From Butyricicoccus porcorum (GTDB lineage Bacteria > Bacillota > Clostridia > Oscillospirales > Butyricicoccaceae), in NCBI RefSeq assembly GCF_002157465.1, contig NZ_NHOC01000002.1:124508-188507 (forward strand): a stretch of 64,000 nt of DNA, written 5' to 3'. The first letter of the stretch is position 1, and each line of letters starts with the position of its first letter. The position numbers were made by a program, and so were the translations under genes. A model generated the notes under the pieces. That model searched no databases. It saw only the letters and a list, made by a program, of their open reading frames with translations, and was not told the DNA's origin. This document shows, piece by piece, positions 49,197-59,190 of this stretch.

Positions 49197-51649
49197 TGCA
49201 GTCGGTTTGCCGCGTTGCGGTGTCCGCCGCAAATTATGCGTTTGACCGGCTGTATGACTACGATATTCCCGAAGAGCTGCGCGGAAAAGTACAGCCGGGT
49301 GTGCGTGTTATCGTGCCGTTTGGCAAGGGAAGCCGCACCTGTGAGGCGATTGTCGTGCGCATGGGCTGCGATCCGAAAGCCGAATATGCGCGCAAGTCGA
49401 TCTGCCGCGTGCTGGATGCGGAGCCGGTTATGGATGCACATCTGCTTCGGCTGGCAGCGCATTTGTGTTCGACGCTGTTCTGCACGTTTTACGATTGCGC
49501 GCGCGCCATGCTTCCGGCGGGGCTGTGGTTCCGCCGGGTCGAGCGGTACACGCTGGCGGAGGAGATCCCCGAAGCACAGCGCGCACAGCTGGCGCAGGAG
49601 TATCCGGCACTGTCCGTGTTTACCAGACGCAAGCGTACGGCAACAGCAAAGGAAATCGCAAAAAAATGCAGCGAACTGCCCGCAGAACAGCTGGATGCGC
49701 TGTGTACGCGCGGGGTTTTGACCTTTTCGAGTGAATTTGACCGCCGTGTCAGCGACAAGACCGTGACAATGTACGGGCTGGCGATGCCGGATGACGAGGC
49801 GATGCGTCTCGCAGAGCGCGGCAGAAGCCCGGTGCGCATGGAGGTTGTCAGCGCGCTGATGCATGAGGGCGCACTCAGCCGTCATGATTTGCAGTATCTC
49901 AGCGGCGCGAGCAACGAAGTGCTGCGCGCAATGGTCAAAAAGGGCATGCTGTGCCAGTGGGAAGAGGAGGCTTTCCGCCTGCCGGAGCAGGAGGAACTGC
50001 CGCCGAGGCAGGATTTTGTGCTCAGCCCGCAGCAGCAGGCCGCATATGATGGTATGGAGCCGCTGCTGCTCTCCGGTCATCCGGAGGCGGCACTGTTATT
50101 CGGCGTGACGGGCAGCGGCAAGACGCAGGTTTACCTGCGGCTGATTGAGCGCACGCTGCGCGAGGGCAGAAGTGCCATCGTGCTCGTGCCGGAAATCGGC
50201 CTGACCCCGCAGCTGATTCGCAAGTTTATGGCGCAGTTCGGCGAAATCACAGCGGTGCTGCACTCGGCGCTGTCGGTCGGCGAGCGCTATGACAGCTGGA
50301 AACGCATCCGTTCGGGTGCGGCACGTGTCATCGTCGGTACACGTTCGGCAGTGTTCGCCCCGGCACGAAATCTCGGCCTGCTGATCCTCGACGAGGAGCA
50401 GGACGATGCCTATAAATCGGAAAATAACCCGCGCTATCATGCGCGGGACGTCGCAAAATACCGGGCAATGCAGGAGAATGCACTTGTTGTGTTCGGCTCT
50501 GCGACGCCGTCCATCGAGACCTTTTACGGTGCGGAAATCGGAAAATACCCGATGTTTTTGCTGCGCGAGCGCTATGCGGGCACGCAGCTGCCGGAGGTCA
50601 CCATTGCGGATATGCGCGGGCTGATACGGCAGGGCTATACCGGTGCAGTCGGCCCGGTGCTGCGGCAGGCGATTGACACCTGTCTCGCGCAGGGACACCA
50701 GTGTATTTTGTTCCTCAATCGGCGCGGTGCCGCCCGGCAGGTGGTGTGTACCGCCTGCGGCTGGACGCCGCAATGTCCGTCGTGCAGTGTATCAATGACC
50801 TATCATTCGGTCAACCACCGTTTGGTCTGCCATTACTGTGGGCATACCGAGCCGCTGCCGCGCGTATGCCCGTCCTGCGGGTGCACGCACCTGAAAACTG
50901 ACGGCATCGGCACGCAGCGGCTGGAGCAGGAGCTGCACGAGCTGTTCCCGGAGACCTCTGTGCTGCGCATGGATGCCGACACGACTGCGACAAAGGGTGC
51001 GCATGCGAAGCTGCTCGCGCAGGTCGCCGATGGAAAAGCTGACATCCTGCTCGGCACGCAGATGGTCACAAAAGGTCTGGATTTTGACAATGTGACTCTG
51101 GTCGGCATCATTGATGCGGATCAGGCGCTGTTTGCGCAGGATTACCGCGCGCGGGAGCGGACGTTTTCCCTTCTGACGCAGGTGGTCGGACGCGCGGGAC
51201 GGCGTGGGATACAGGGGCATGCGGTCATTCAGACCTACAGCCCGGAAAATCCGGTCATTCTGAACGCTGCCCGGCAGGATTACGAGCGGTTTTATGAGGA
51301 AGAAATTGAGATGCGCCGCGCATTGCAGTGTCCGCCTGCGGCGCAGATTGTTGTGCTGACGGCGAGCGCGGAGCGCGAGCGTGATGTGCTCGAAGCGTTG
51401 GTTGCCGTGAAAGCGCGTCTGGAGAGCCTGATGGCGGGGCAGTTTGCCGATTTCTGTTATCCGGTGCTCGGCCCGGCACCTGCCGCAGTTGTGCGCGTGC
51501 AAAACCGGTATCGCTATCATCTGTCCATCCGCTGCCCGGAGGGCAGGCGCCGCCGTGAGCTGATCGGCGGTGTGCTGCGGGAATTTGCTGCGAACAGCAA
51601 ATTTCGTCCGGTCACGCTGTATGCGGATATCAATCCGATGCAGGTGTAA
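49196..51649 (+). CDS. priA: Primosomal protein N' (replication restart helicase PriA)
   Basis: PriA recognises stalled forks and reloads the replisome. The 817-residue product has the N-terminal DNA-binding domain (SAANYAFDRLYDYDIPEEL), Walker A LFGVTGSGKTQVYLRLI, the Walker B motif LDEEQDDAYKSENNPRYHARD (DEEQ in place of DEEH, as in many Clostridia), the zinc-binding cysteines in CTACGWTPQCPSCSVSM and CHYCGHTEPLPRVCPSCGC, and helicase motifs VTKGLDFDNVTLVGI and VVGRAGRRG. I chose the ATG at 49196, which overlaps the coaBC stop and matches the family start. Confidence 0.96.
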   Translation: MQSVCRVAVSAANYAFDRLYDYDIPEELRGKVQPGVRVIVPFGKGSRTCEAIVVRMGCDPKAEYARKSICRVLDAEPVMDAHLLRLAAHLCSTLFCTFYDCARAMLPAGLWFRRVERYTLAEEIPEAQRAQLAQEYPALSVFTRRKRTATAKEIAKKCSELPAEQLDALCTRGVLTFSSEFDRRVSDKTVTMYGLAMPDDEAMRLAERGRSPVRMEVVSALMHEGALSRHDLQYLSGASNEVLRAMVKKGMLCQWEEEAFRLPEQEELPPRQDFVLSPQQQAAYDGMEPLLLSGHPEAALLFGVTGSGKTQVYLRLIERTLREGRSAIVLVPEIGLTPQLIRKFMAQFGEITAVLHSALSVGERYDSWKRIRSGAARVIVGTRSAVFAPARNLGLLILDEEQDDAYKSENNPRYHARDVAKYRAMQENALVVFGSATPSIETFYGAEIGKYPMFLLRERYAGTQLPEVTIADMRGLIRQGYTGAVGPVLRQAIDTCLAQGHQCILFLNRRGAARQVVCTACGWTPQCPSCSVSMTYHSVNHRLVCHYCGHTEPLPRVCPSCGCTHLKTDGIGTQRLEQELHELFPETSVLRMDADTTATKGAHAKLLAQVADGKADILLGTQMVTKGLDFDNVTLVGIIDADQALFAQDYRARERTFSLLTQVVGRAGRRGIQGHAVIQTYSPENPVILNAARQDYERFYEEEIEMRRALQCPPAAQIVVLTASAERERDVLEALVAVKARLESLMAGQFADFCYPVLGPAPAAVVRVQNRYRYHLSIRCPEGRRRRELIGGVLREFAANSKFRPVTLYADINPMQV

Positions 51650-51711
51650 GCGATCAATACGCCCCAGAAAAGAAAGTTACATGTTTGTTTGGAATATAAA
51701 GGAGGATTTTT

Positions 51712-52197
51712 ATGCCTGTACGTCAGATTCTTACCGATCCCGATCCGGTGCTGTATAAAAAATGCCATCCGGTCACAAAATTTGACAAGAGACTTGCGTC
51801 CCTGCTGGAGGATATGGCACAGACCATGCTTGCGGCAAATGGCGTCGGTCTTGCCGGCCCGCAGATCGGCATGGTGCGCCGCGTGTGCGTTGTGCTGGAT
51901 ACCAACAACAATGACAGGATCATCGAACTGGTCAATCCGGAGGTGATTGCGACTGAGGGTTCCCAGACCGGTTCCGAAGGCTGCCTGAGCTTTCCGGATA
52001 AATTTGGCATTGTCACTCGTCCGAATGTCGTCACTGTCCGCGCACAGGATCGCAACGGCGAATGGTTTACCATCACCGGACAGGGTCTGACCGCGCGTGC
52101 ATTCCTGCATGAGATCGACCATCTGGACGGCCATGTCTTCACCGAAAAAGTGTCGAAGTTCATCGAGCCGGCGGGCGAAGAGGATGAGGAAGAATGA
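51712..52197 (+). CDS. def: Peptide deformylase
   Basis: Def removes the formyl group from new N-termini. The 161-residue metalloenzyme has motif 1 GVGLAGPQIG, motif 2 EGCLSFPDKFG (metal Cys) and motif 3 FLHEIDHLDGHVF (metal His and catalytic Glu). AAGGAGG lies before the ATG. It overlaps fmt by 4 bases, the classical pairing of deformylase and formyltransferase. Confidence 0.97.
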   Translation: MPVRQILTDPDPVLYKKCHPVTKFDKRLASLLEDMAQTMLAANGVGLAGPQIGMVRRVCVVLDTNNNDRIIELVNPEVIATEGSQTGSEGCLSFPDKFGIVTRPNVVTVRAQDRNGEWFTITGQGLTARAFLHEIDHLDGHVFTEKVSKFIEPAGEEDEEE

Positions 52198-53129
52198 GAA
52201 TCGTTTATATGGGCACGCCGGACTTTGCGGTCGCGTCGCTCGAACGGCTGATTGCGGATGGACATGACATTGCCGCCGTATTTACCCAGCCGGACAAGCC
52301 GCAGGGGCGCAAGATGAAGCTGACGCCCCCGCCGGTCAAGCAGCTCGCCATGCAGCACGACATTCCGGTTTATCAGCCGGATACGTTCAAAAATGAGAGC
52401 CAGCTGGCATTGTTGCAGGAGCTGAACCCGGAGGTCATTGTGGTTGTCGCGTATGGCAAGCTGCTGCCGGGTTATGTGCTCGATCTGCCGAAATACGGCT
52501 GCATCAACGTACACGGCTCACTGCTGCCGAAATACCGCGGCGCAGCGCCGGTGCAGTGGATGGTGCTCAACGGGGAACAGACCGCAGGCGTCACGACGAT
52601 GTATATGGATCGCGGGCTGGATACCGGTGACATTCTGCTGATGCGTGAGACCGAAGTCGGGGAGAATGAGACCGCGGGCGAGCTGTTTGACCGTCTGGCT
52701 GCGATGGGCGCCGACCTGATTTCCGAGACGCTCGCGCGGCTGCCGGAAGGCATTGCGCGCACGCCGCAGGATGACAGCGCATCCACCTATGTCTCTGTCC
52801 TCGACAAGAGCATGGCGGTGGTTGACTGGACAAAATCAGCACAGGAGGTGCACAACCTCATCCGCGGGCTCGATCCGTGGCCGGTCGCACTGACGACGCG
52901 TGAGGGCGGACGGCTCAAGCTGTTCCAGTCGCGCCTGACCGGACGCACAGCACAGGCTGCACCGGGCACCGTTGTAGAGGCCGATCCGAAGAGCGGGCTG
53001 TTCGTCGCCTGCGGTGACGGCGGTGTTCTCCAGATTCTGGAGGTGCAAATGGTCGGCAAAAAGCGCATGCCTGCGGGCGATTACCTGCGCGGGCACGCCA
53101 TGCAGCCGGGAACCGTACTCGGCGGCTAA
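52194..53129 (+). CDS. fmt: Methionyl-tRNA formyltransferase
   Basis: Fmt formylates initiator Met-tRNA with 10-formyl-tetrahydrofolate. The 311-residue product starts MRIVYMGTPDFAVASLERL, has the catalytic region VHGSLLPKYRGAAPVQWMV and the C-terminal OB-like domain with VHNLIRGLDPWPVA. It overlaps def and precedes the membrane peptidase gene by 25 bases. Confidence 0.97.
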   Translation: MRIVYMGTPDFAVASLERLIADGHDIAAVFTQPDKPQGRKMKLTPPPVKQLAMQHDIPVYQPDTFKNESQLALLQELNPEVIVVVAYGKLLPGYVLDLPKYGCINVHGSLLPKYRGAAPVQWMVLNGEQTAGVTTMYMDRGLDTGDILLMRETEVGENETAGELFDRLAAMGADLISETLARLPEGIARTPQDDSASTYVSVLDKSMAVVDWTKSAQEVHNLIRGLDPWPVALTTREGGRLKLFQSRLTGRTAQAAPGTVVEADPKSGLFVACGDGGVLQILEVQMVGKKRMPAGDYLRGHAMQPGTVLGG

Positions 53130-53154
53130 TGTAAGTACTCCGGGGAGGGCTTTG

Positions 53155-53883
53155 ATGTATTACAATTATGGCTACGGCGGCGGAGGCGGTTGGTATACTC
53201 TGTGGATTATCCTTATGGTGGCCTGTTTTGCTTTCGCTTCGTGGGCACAGGTTTCTGTGTCTTCCAATTTTAAAAAGTATTCGCGCGTTATGACCCGGCG
53301 TGGACTGACCGGCGCACAGGCGGCACAGGCGGTTCTGCGTGCCAACGGCGTGACGGGCGTACAGTTTGCCCGCATCAGCGGCAATCTGACGGATAACTTC
53401 AACCCGCGCACCAATGTCATCAGTCTGTCGGGCAGTGTCTGTGATGTCAGCTCGGTTGCGGCAGTTGGTGTTGCCGCACATGAGGCGGGGCACGCGGTAC
53501 AGTATGCGAAGGGGTATGCACCAATCCGCCTGCGCAATGCAATTATTCCGCTGTGCAATTTCGGCTCAAGCCTTTCGTGGCCAATGCTGCTCATCGGGCT
53601 TGTGCTGGGCGCAACGTCGGTCATGGGGCTGGGCGTCGCGCTGTATGCGCTTGCGACGCTGTTTCAGGTCGTGACGCTGCCGGTGGAGATCAATGCTTCC
53701 CGTCGTGCGCTCCAGGCACTGGAGCAGGAGGGATTGCTGACGGCTGATGAGCTGCCGATGGCGCGCAAAACACTGTTTGCCGCGGCGATGACCTATGTTG
53801 CGGCGCTGGCGACCTCGCTGGTACAGCTGCTTCGTCTGGTGCTCATTTATCTCTCCAACGGAGGAGGGCACCGCCGTGACTGA
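53155..53883 (+). CDS. yugP: Membrane zinc metallopeptidase, YugP family
   Basis: A 242-residue membrane protein: helix 1 (about 12-32), a zinc-peptidase region with the HExxH-type motif VAAHEAGHAVQYAKGYAPI (about 110), then hydrophobic segments (about 130-180) and another near 215-232. It has a glycine-tyrosine start YYNYGYGGGGGWY. YugP-like peptidases are poorly characterised. GGGGAGGG precedes the ATG. It overlaps the rsmB start by 8 bases. Confidence 0.88.
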   Translation: MYYNYGYGGGGGWYTLWIILMVACFAFASWAQVSVSSNFKKYSRVMTRRGLTGAQAAQAVLRANGVTGVQFARISGNLTDNFNPRTNVISLSGSVCDVSSVAAVGVAAHEAGHAVQYAKGYAPIRLRNAIIPLCNFGSSLSWPMLLIGLVLGATSVMGLGVALYALATLFQVVTLPVEINASRRALQALEQEGLLTADELPMARKTLFAAAMTYVAALATSLVQLLRLVLIYLSNGGGHRRD

Positions 53884-55297
53884 AGCTCGTTCGGCGCGTG
53901 AAGCTGCGGCACGCGCACTGTTTGCCGTCCGCGAGGAGGGTGCCTGGAGTGCGCCTGCACTGCGCAGATATGCCGCCGGGCTGTCCGCGCGCGATGCGGC
54001 GCTTGCAACGGCGCTGACGGGCGGCGTGCTGCAAAACCGCGCGATGTGTGATTTTTATCTCGCGCATTTTTCCAGCATTCGGCTCAAAAAGGTACAGCCG
54101 CGGATTTTGGATCTGCTGCGGCTGGCCGTGTATCAGATGGTTTGGCTCGACCGCATTCCGAATGCGGCGGCGGTCAATGAGAGCGTGGCATTGGCGCGCT
54201 CTCTGTGCCATGCGGACAAGCGTACAGCGGGTTATGTCAACGGCGTGCTGCGTGCGCTGGCGCGCAGCATCGACCATCTGCCTCAGCCGGACTGCGCGAC
54301 CAAGGCGGAATATTATTCGCTGCGGTACAGCCACCCACAGTGGCTGACCGAGCTGTATCTGGAGCAATTCGGGTTGAAGCAGACAAGATTGCTGCTCGAG
54401 GCGGACAATGCGCCTGCACCGACCGTGCTGCGCGTCAATACGCTGCGTGCACAGATGCAGCAGGTACAGGACGAACTGGCGGCGCAGGGGATCCGTGTCA
54501 CGCCGCACGCCTGCATCCCAAACTGTCTGACGGTATCCGGAACGGGAAATATTGAAAAGCTGTCTGCCTTTGCGCAAGGGCGTGTGACTGTGCAGGATGG
54601 CGCAAGCCAGATGAGCGTTTATGCACTCGACCCGCAATCGGGGAACCGGGTGCTTGATTGCTGTGCAGCGCCGGGGGGCAAGAGCTTTTTCATTGCCGAG
54701 CGCATGAAAAATACCGGAACTGTGGTCTCATGCGATGTATACGGCCACAAGCTGGAAAAAATTCAGGCAGGCGCAGAGCGGCTCGGTTTGACGAACATAC
54801 AGACCGAATTGCAGGATGCGTCAGAATTCCGCCCGGAATGGGAGGGGAAATTCGACCGTGTGCTGTGTGATGTGCCGTGCTCCGGCATGGGCATTATTCG
54901 CAAGAAACCGGAGATCCGCTACAAGGATGAGAAGGAGCTGCGCGGGCTGCCGGGAATCCAGCGCGCGATATTGGACAATGCGTGCCGGTATGTCCGGCCG
55001 GGCGGTATTCTGGTTTATTCGACCTGTACGCTGCTGCGGCGGGAAAACGAAGAAATTGTGGATTGGTTCGCACAAACGCATCCAATGTTCCAAAAAACTC
55101 TATTTTCTATACCAGTTTGTGAACAGAATGTGGAAGGCAGTGTCACTTTGCTTCCGCATATCCATGACACGGATGGATTTTTTGTTGCAAAATTCCGTAA
55201 AATGGCTTACTATGAAGATGATCCTGCGCGCGGGAACGAAACCGGCGGAAATACCGGAACGGAAAACAGGCGCGCATGCATCGGAGAATGTTTATGA
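53876..55297 (+). CDS. rsmB: 16S rRNA m5C967 methyltransferase RsmB
   Basis: A 473-residue enzyme with an N-terminal NusB-like RNA-binding domain (SAREAAARALFAVREEGAWS to about 140) and a Rossmann methyltransferase domain: VLDCCAAPGGKSFF (SAM), the catalytic loop CDVPCSGMGIIRKKPEIR and the second cysteine in YSTCTLLRRENEEIVDW. It starts with GTG at 53876 after GGAGGA. Its stop overlaps rlmN. Confidence 0.95.
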   Translation: MTEARSAREAAARALFAVREEGAWSAPALRRYAAGLSARDAALATALTGGVLQNRAMCDFYLAHFSSIRLKKVQPRILDLLRLAVYQMVWLDRIPNAAAVNESVALARSLCHADKRTAGYVNGVLRALARSIDHLPQPDCATKAEYYSLRYSHPQWLTELYLEQFGLKQTRLLLEADNAPAPTVLRVNTLRAQMQQVQDELAAQGIRVTPHACIPNCLTVSGTGNIEKLSAFAQGRVTVQDGASQMSVYALDPQSGNRVLDCCAAPGGKSFFIAERMKNTGTVVSCDVYGHKLEKIQAGAERLGLTNIQTELQDASEFRPEWEGKFDRVLCDVPCSGMGIIRKKPEIRYKDEKELRGLPGIQRAILDNACRYVRPGGILVYSTCTLLRRENEEIVDWFAQTHPMFQKTLFSIPVCEQNVEGSVTLLPHIHDTDGFFVAKFRKMAYYEDDPARGNETGGNTGTENRRACIGECL

Positions 55298-56340
55298 TAA
55301 AACCTGAGATCAAATGCAGAACCCTGCCGGAACTGAAGGCGGAGCTGTCTGAGATGGGCGAAAAGCCGTTCCGTGCGGCGCAGATTTTCCAATGGCTGCA
55401 TCAGGGCGTGAGCTCGTTTGACGAGATGACCAATGTCTCCAAGCAGCTGCGCGCGAAGCTGGATGAGCACTACCTGCTCACCGCGCCGAAGATTTTGCGG
55501 AAACAGGTCTCGCAGGTAGACGGTACGATCAAATACTTATGGGAGCTGTACGATGGCAATTGCATCGAGAGTGTCTTCATGCGCTATCATCACGGCAATT
55601 CGGCGTGTGTATCCTCGCAGGTCGGCTGCCGGATGGGCTGTAAGTTCTGCGCTTCCGGCATCGGCGGGCTGGTGCGCAGCCTGTCAGCCGGCGAGATTCT
55701 CGACCAGATCCTGTTTATGCAGAAGGACACGGGCGAGCGTATCTCCAATATCGTGCTGATGGGCACGGGCGAGCCGCTGGATAACTATGACAATGTGCTG
55801 CGCTTCATCCGGCTGGTCGGCGCGGAGGAAGGGCTGCACATCGGACAGCGGCATATTTCGCTTTCTACCTCCGGTCTGGCTGACCAGATCGACCGGCTGG
55901 CGGAGGAAAAGCTGCAAATTACCCTGTCCATTTCGCTGCATTCGCCGGACAACGAGAGCCGGAGTGAAATCATGCCGGTCAACCGGAGCTATCCGGTGGA
56001 GCGGCTGCTCGCCTCCTGCCGGCGTTATTTTGACATGACCGGGCGACGTATCTCGTATGAATATACCATGATCGACGGCGTGAGTGACCGCCCCTGGCAG
56101 GCGAGGAAGCTCGCGGCGCTTTTGCGCGGGCGTCCGGCGCACGTCAATCTGATTCCCCTGAACCATGTCACGGAGAGCGGACTGCATACCTCGACGAAGG
56201 AGCATGTCGCGGCTTTTCAAAATATTTTGGAAAAGAACGGAGTCACTGCGACTGTCCGGCGCACGCTGGGGCCGGATATTGACGCATCCTGCGGGCAGCT
56301 GCGCCGCAGGCACATCGGTGAAACGTTCGGGAAAGAGTGA
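55294..56340 (+). CDS. rlmN: Dual-specificity 23S rRNA/tRNA adenine-C2 methyltransferase RlmN
   Basis: A 348-residue radical SAM enzyme that makes m2A in 23S rRNA and some tRNAs. The radical SAM cluster motif is CRMGCKFCASG (CxxxCxxC). GEPLDNYDNVLRFIRL and SLHSPDNESRSEIMPVN are family-typical. The C-terminal cysteine needed for the methyl transfer is in DASCGQLR. I start it at ATG 55294, which overlaps the rsmB stop as ATGA; an in-frame ATG 6 codons upstream is less likely given the GGAG spacing. Confidence 0.95.
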   Translation: MIKPEIKCRTLPELKAELSEMGEKPFRAAQIFQWLHQGVSSFDEMTNVSKQLRAKLDEHYLLTAPKILRKQVSQVDGTIKYLWELYDGNCIESVFMRYHHGNSACVSSQVGCRMGCKFCASGIGGLVRSLSAGEILDQILFMQKDTGERISNIVLMGTGEPLDNYDNVLRFIRLVGAEEGLHIGQRHISLSTSGLADQIDRLAEEKLQITLSISLHSPDNESRSEIMPVNRSYPVERLLASCRRYFDMTGRRISYEYTMIDGVSDRPWQARKLAALLRGRPAHVNLIPLNHVTESGLHTSTKEHVAAFQNILEKNGVTATVRRTLGPDIDASCGQLRRRHIGETFGKE

Positions 56341-56344
56341 TAGA

Positions 56345-57076
56345 ATGAACGCATTTGGCAAAACCGATAAGGGCTTGGTTCGCGCCAGCAATCAGGACAC
56401 ATTCCGCATCGATATAAGGGAAAACGGGCTGGGGTTCCTGGTTCTGTGCGATGGCATGGGTGGTGCGCGCGCCGGAAATATCGCAAGCGTGCGCGCAGCG
56501 GAGCGGTTTATGGAGCAGGCCTGCACGGCGGATCCGGAGCAGGCTGATACGGAAACGCTTTCCCGCATTGCCCAGCGGGCTGTCACGGCGGCAAATTCCG
56601 AGGTTTATGAGCTGTCGCAGTCCTCGCCCGCCTACAATGGCATGGGTACAACGCTGGTCGGCTGCATTTGTGCCGGTGATCGCGTGGTGCTCGCAAATGT
56701 CGGCGATTCGCGCGCCTATGTCATCGACGGAGAGAAAATCGCACAGATGACAGCGGACCATTCGCTCGTGGCGGAGATGGTGCGCACCGGACGGCTGAGC
56801 AGTGAGGAGGCAAAGTACTATCCAGGACGCAATCTGATTACGCGCGCAGTCGGTGTAGACAGCGAAGTGGAAGCGGATTATTATGAAATTACCCTGCATG
56901 ACGGACAGACGCTGCTGCTCTGTTCGGACGGACTGTGCGGTCTGGTGACCGATCTGGAAATTGCGGCCGCCGTTGTGCAGTCGGCTTCGCAGGAGGAAGC
57001 GTGCGACAGGTTGATTCAGCTGGCGTGCAGCGCCGGCGGAAGTGACAATATCACGGTTGTTTTATATACCAAGTAG
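56345..57076 (+). CDS. prpC: PPM-family serine/threonine protein phosphatase PrpC (Stp)
   Basis: A 243-residue PP2C phosphatase, the partner of the PASTA kinase. Metal-binding and family motifs are KGLVRASNQDTF, VLCDGMGGARAGNIAS, VGDSRAYVIDGEKIAQMTAD, LLLCSDGLCGLVTD and GGSDNITVVLY. It reverses phosphorylation by the next gene's product. It starts 4 bases after rlmN and ends 11 bases before the kinase gene. Confidence 0.96.
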   Translation: MNAFGKTDKGLVRASNQDTFRIDIRENGLGFLVLCDGMGGARAGNIASVRAAERFMEQACTADPEQADTETLSRIAQRAVTAANSEVYELSQSSPAYNGMGTTLVGCICAGDRVVLANVGDSRAYVIDGEKIAQMTADHSLVAEMVRTGRLSSEEAKYYPGRNLITRAVGVDSEVEADYYEITLHDGQTLLLCSDGLCGLVTDLEIAAAVVQSASQEEACDRLIQLACSAGGSDNITVVLYTK

Positions 57077-57087
57077 GAGAAAATAGA

Positions 57088-59190
57088 ATGGAAAATTACA
57101 TTGGACAGACGCTCGGGGGCCGCTATGAGGTCCGCGAGGTGATCGGAACGGGCGGTATGGCGATCGTCTACAAGGCCTACTGCACTGTTCTGAATCGATA
57201 TGTTGCCATTAAGGTTCTCAAGGAGGAGTATGCATCGGATGACGAATTCCGCAAGCGCTTCTACAACGAGGCACAGGCGGTTGCCAAGCTGTCGCAGAAC
57301 AACATCGTATCCATTTACGATGTATGTCAGGACGGCGACGGCCCGGAATACATCGTCATGGAGCTGTGTGAGGGCGTGACGCTCAAGGATTACCTGCGTA
57401 AAAAGCACCATCTGACCTGGCAGGAGACGCTGTTTTTCGCGCAGCAGGTGGCGCGCGCGCTCGACCATGCGCACAGCCGCGGCATCATTCATCAGGATAT
57501 CAAGCCACAGAATATCATGCTGCTGCGCGACGGCACGGCAAAGGTGATGGACTTCGGCATTGCGAGCTTTGCAAACAGCCAGGAGACACGCAAGGTGTCC
57601 TCTGAGGCGATTGGCTCGGTGCATTATATTTCGCCGGAGCAGGCAAAGGGCATCACGGCAGACTTCCGCACGGACTTGTATTCCCTCGGCGTGGTCATGT
57701 ATGAGATGCTGACCGGCACGCTGCCGTTCCGCGGTGACACGGCGGTTGCTGTTGTCATGCAGCATCTGAACACGGTTCCGCCGGTTCCGAGCTCCATTGT
57801 ACCGGAAATCCCGAAGGCGATGGATGAAATTGTCATGCACGCGATGTGTGCCAATGCCAGCCAGCGTTACAGCTCCGCATTGGATATGTACCGTGATATG
57901 GAGCGCTTGCGCACCAACCCGAATCTGGTGCTCAATTATTCCGGACACAACAGTGATCTGGACGCGACCCGTGCAATCCGTTATGACGATGAGGATGCGA
58001 CCCAGCTGCTTCGTCCGGTGGACGAAGAGCAGGCAACGAAGTATGTCCCGCGTCCGCAGCAGGAAACACCGGCACAGCAGCAGCGCCGTGTTTATCAGCC
58101 GGTCAACGATGTGGATGACGAATATGAGCAGGAAGAACCGGTTCATGAGGTCAAGCGCGTCAAGACGAAAAAGAAGAAGGGCAACGGCGGCAAGATTGTC
58201 GTCGGTGTCATCATTGTCGCTCTGCTTGCGGCAATTGCCTACATGGCTTCTGGCCTGATGGGCGAGAGCAGCAAGGAGATGATTGAGGTTCCGAACTTTA
58301 TCTCCCTCAACTATGAGGAAGACGTTCGCAACAACAGTGACTACGACGCATTCCGCTTTGATGTTGAAACGCGCAAGGATTCGTCCGGCGACTATGAGGA
58401 CGGCGAAATCGTCGATCAGGACCCACTGGAAGGTGAGCAGGTCGAAGAGGGTTCGACTATTACGCTGACGGTCATCTCTGTCGAGGAGAACGACAGCGAG
58501 GAGCTGGTCAAGGTTCCGTCGGTCATTGGCAAGACGTTTGAAGACGCACAGAGTGCCCTGCGCGCGCGCGGATTGACCGCAAGCCGCAAGGAGGAGAGCT
58601 CTGAATCGGTTCAGGCTGGTTATGTCATAAGCACCGACCCGGAGCCGGGCGAGGAAATTGCAACCGGTTCGACGGTCACGGTTATCGTGTCCTCCGGCCC
58701 GGCAAACACAAACAAGACGGTACCTAACCTGACCGGCATGACGCAGAGTGCGGCGAAGTCGCTGCTCGAGTCGATGGGTCTGAAGCTCGGCGCGGTCACG
58801 CAGGAGGAAAGCGACAAGCCGGAGGGAACCGTCATTGGTCAGACTGTTGCTTCGGGTACGGAAGTCGCAGAAGGCACCAGCGTCGGTATTACCATTGCCA
58901 AGGCGAAGGGTGATAACGGCGGCGACGGCGACGACGGAAACAATGGTGGAGATGGAGGTTCCGGAACCTCCGTCTCCGTCACCAACTCGGCAGTTGTTGT
59001 GACGCTTCCGTCTAATCACAAGGACTGTCAGGTTGCCATAAGTGTTGACGGAAACCAGCTCTATAACCACACTGTTCGTGAGGGTAACCTGACGGCAACC
59101 TGCAAGCTGTCGTATGGCAGCGGTACGCACCGCATTGTTGTCACGGTTGATGGCGCTACGGTCTACGACCAGGATTATAATTTCGGCTGA
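57088..59190 (+). CDS. prkC: PASTA-domain serine/threonine protein kinase (PrkC/Stk1)
   Basis: A 700-residue membrane kinase that senses muropeptides or lipid II and controls wall growth. The kinase domain (about 10-275) has GTGGMAIVYKA, the lysine in VAIKVLKEE, the catalytic loop IIHQDIKPQN (Gln where most have Arg, a non-RD form) and DFGIASFA. A juxtamembrane basic linker KRVKTKKKKG leads to one helix (about 370-390). Three PASTA repeats follow (about 395-470, 471-540 and 541-607), then a Gly/Asp linker and a small beta-rich tail of about 80 residues. It is coupled to prpC upstream and overlaps rsgA by one base. Confidence 0.95.
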   Translation: MENYIGQTLGGRYEVREVIGTGGMAIVYKAYCTVLNRYVAIKVLKEEYASDDEFRKRFYNEAQAVAKLSQNNIVSIYDVCQDGDGPEYIVMELCEGVTLKDYLRKKHHLTWQETLFFAQQVARALDHAHSRGIIHQDIKPQNIMLLRDGTAKVMDFGIASFANSQETRKVSSEAIGSVHYISPEQAKGITADFRTDLYSLGVVMYEMLTGTLPFRGDTAVAVVMQHLNTVPPVPSSIVPEIPKAMDEIVMHAMCANASQRYSSALDMYRDMERLRTNPNLVLNYSGHNSDLDATRAIRYDDEDATQLLRPVDEEQATKYVPRPQQETPAQQQRRVYQPVNDVDDEYEQEEPVHEVKRVKTKKKKGNGGKIVVGVIIVALLAAIAYMASGLMGESSKEMIEVPNFISLNYEEDVRNNSDYDAFRFDVETRKDSSGDYEDGEIVDQDPLEGEQVEEGSTITLTVISVEENDSEELVKVPSVIGKTFEDAQSALRARGLTASRKEESSESVQAGYVISTDPEPGEEIATGSTVTVIVSSGPANTNKTVPNLTGMTQSAAKSLLESMGLKLGAVTQEESDKPEGTVIGQTVASGTEVAEGTSVGITIAKAKGDNGGDGDDGNNGGDGGSGTSVSVTNSAVVVTLPSNHKDCQVAISVDGNQLYNHTVREGNLTATCKLSYGSGTHRIVVTVDGATVYDQDYNFG

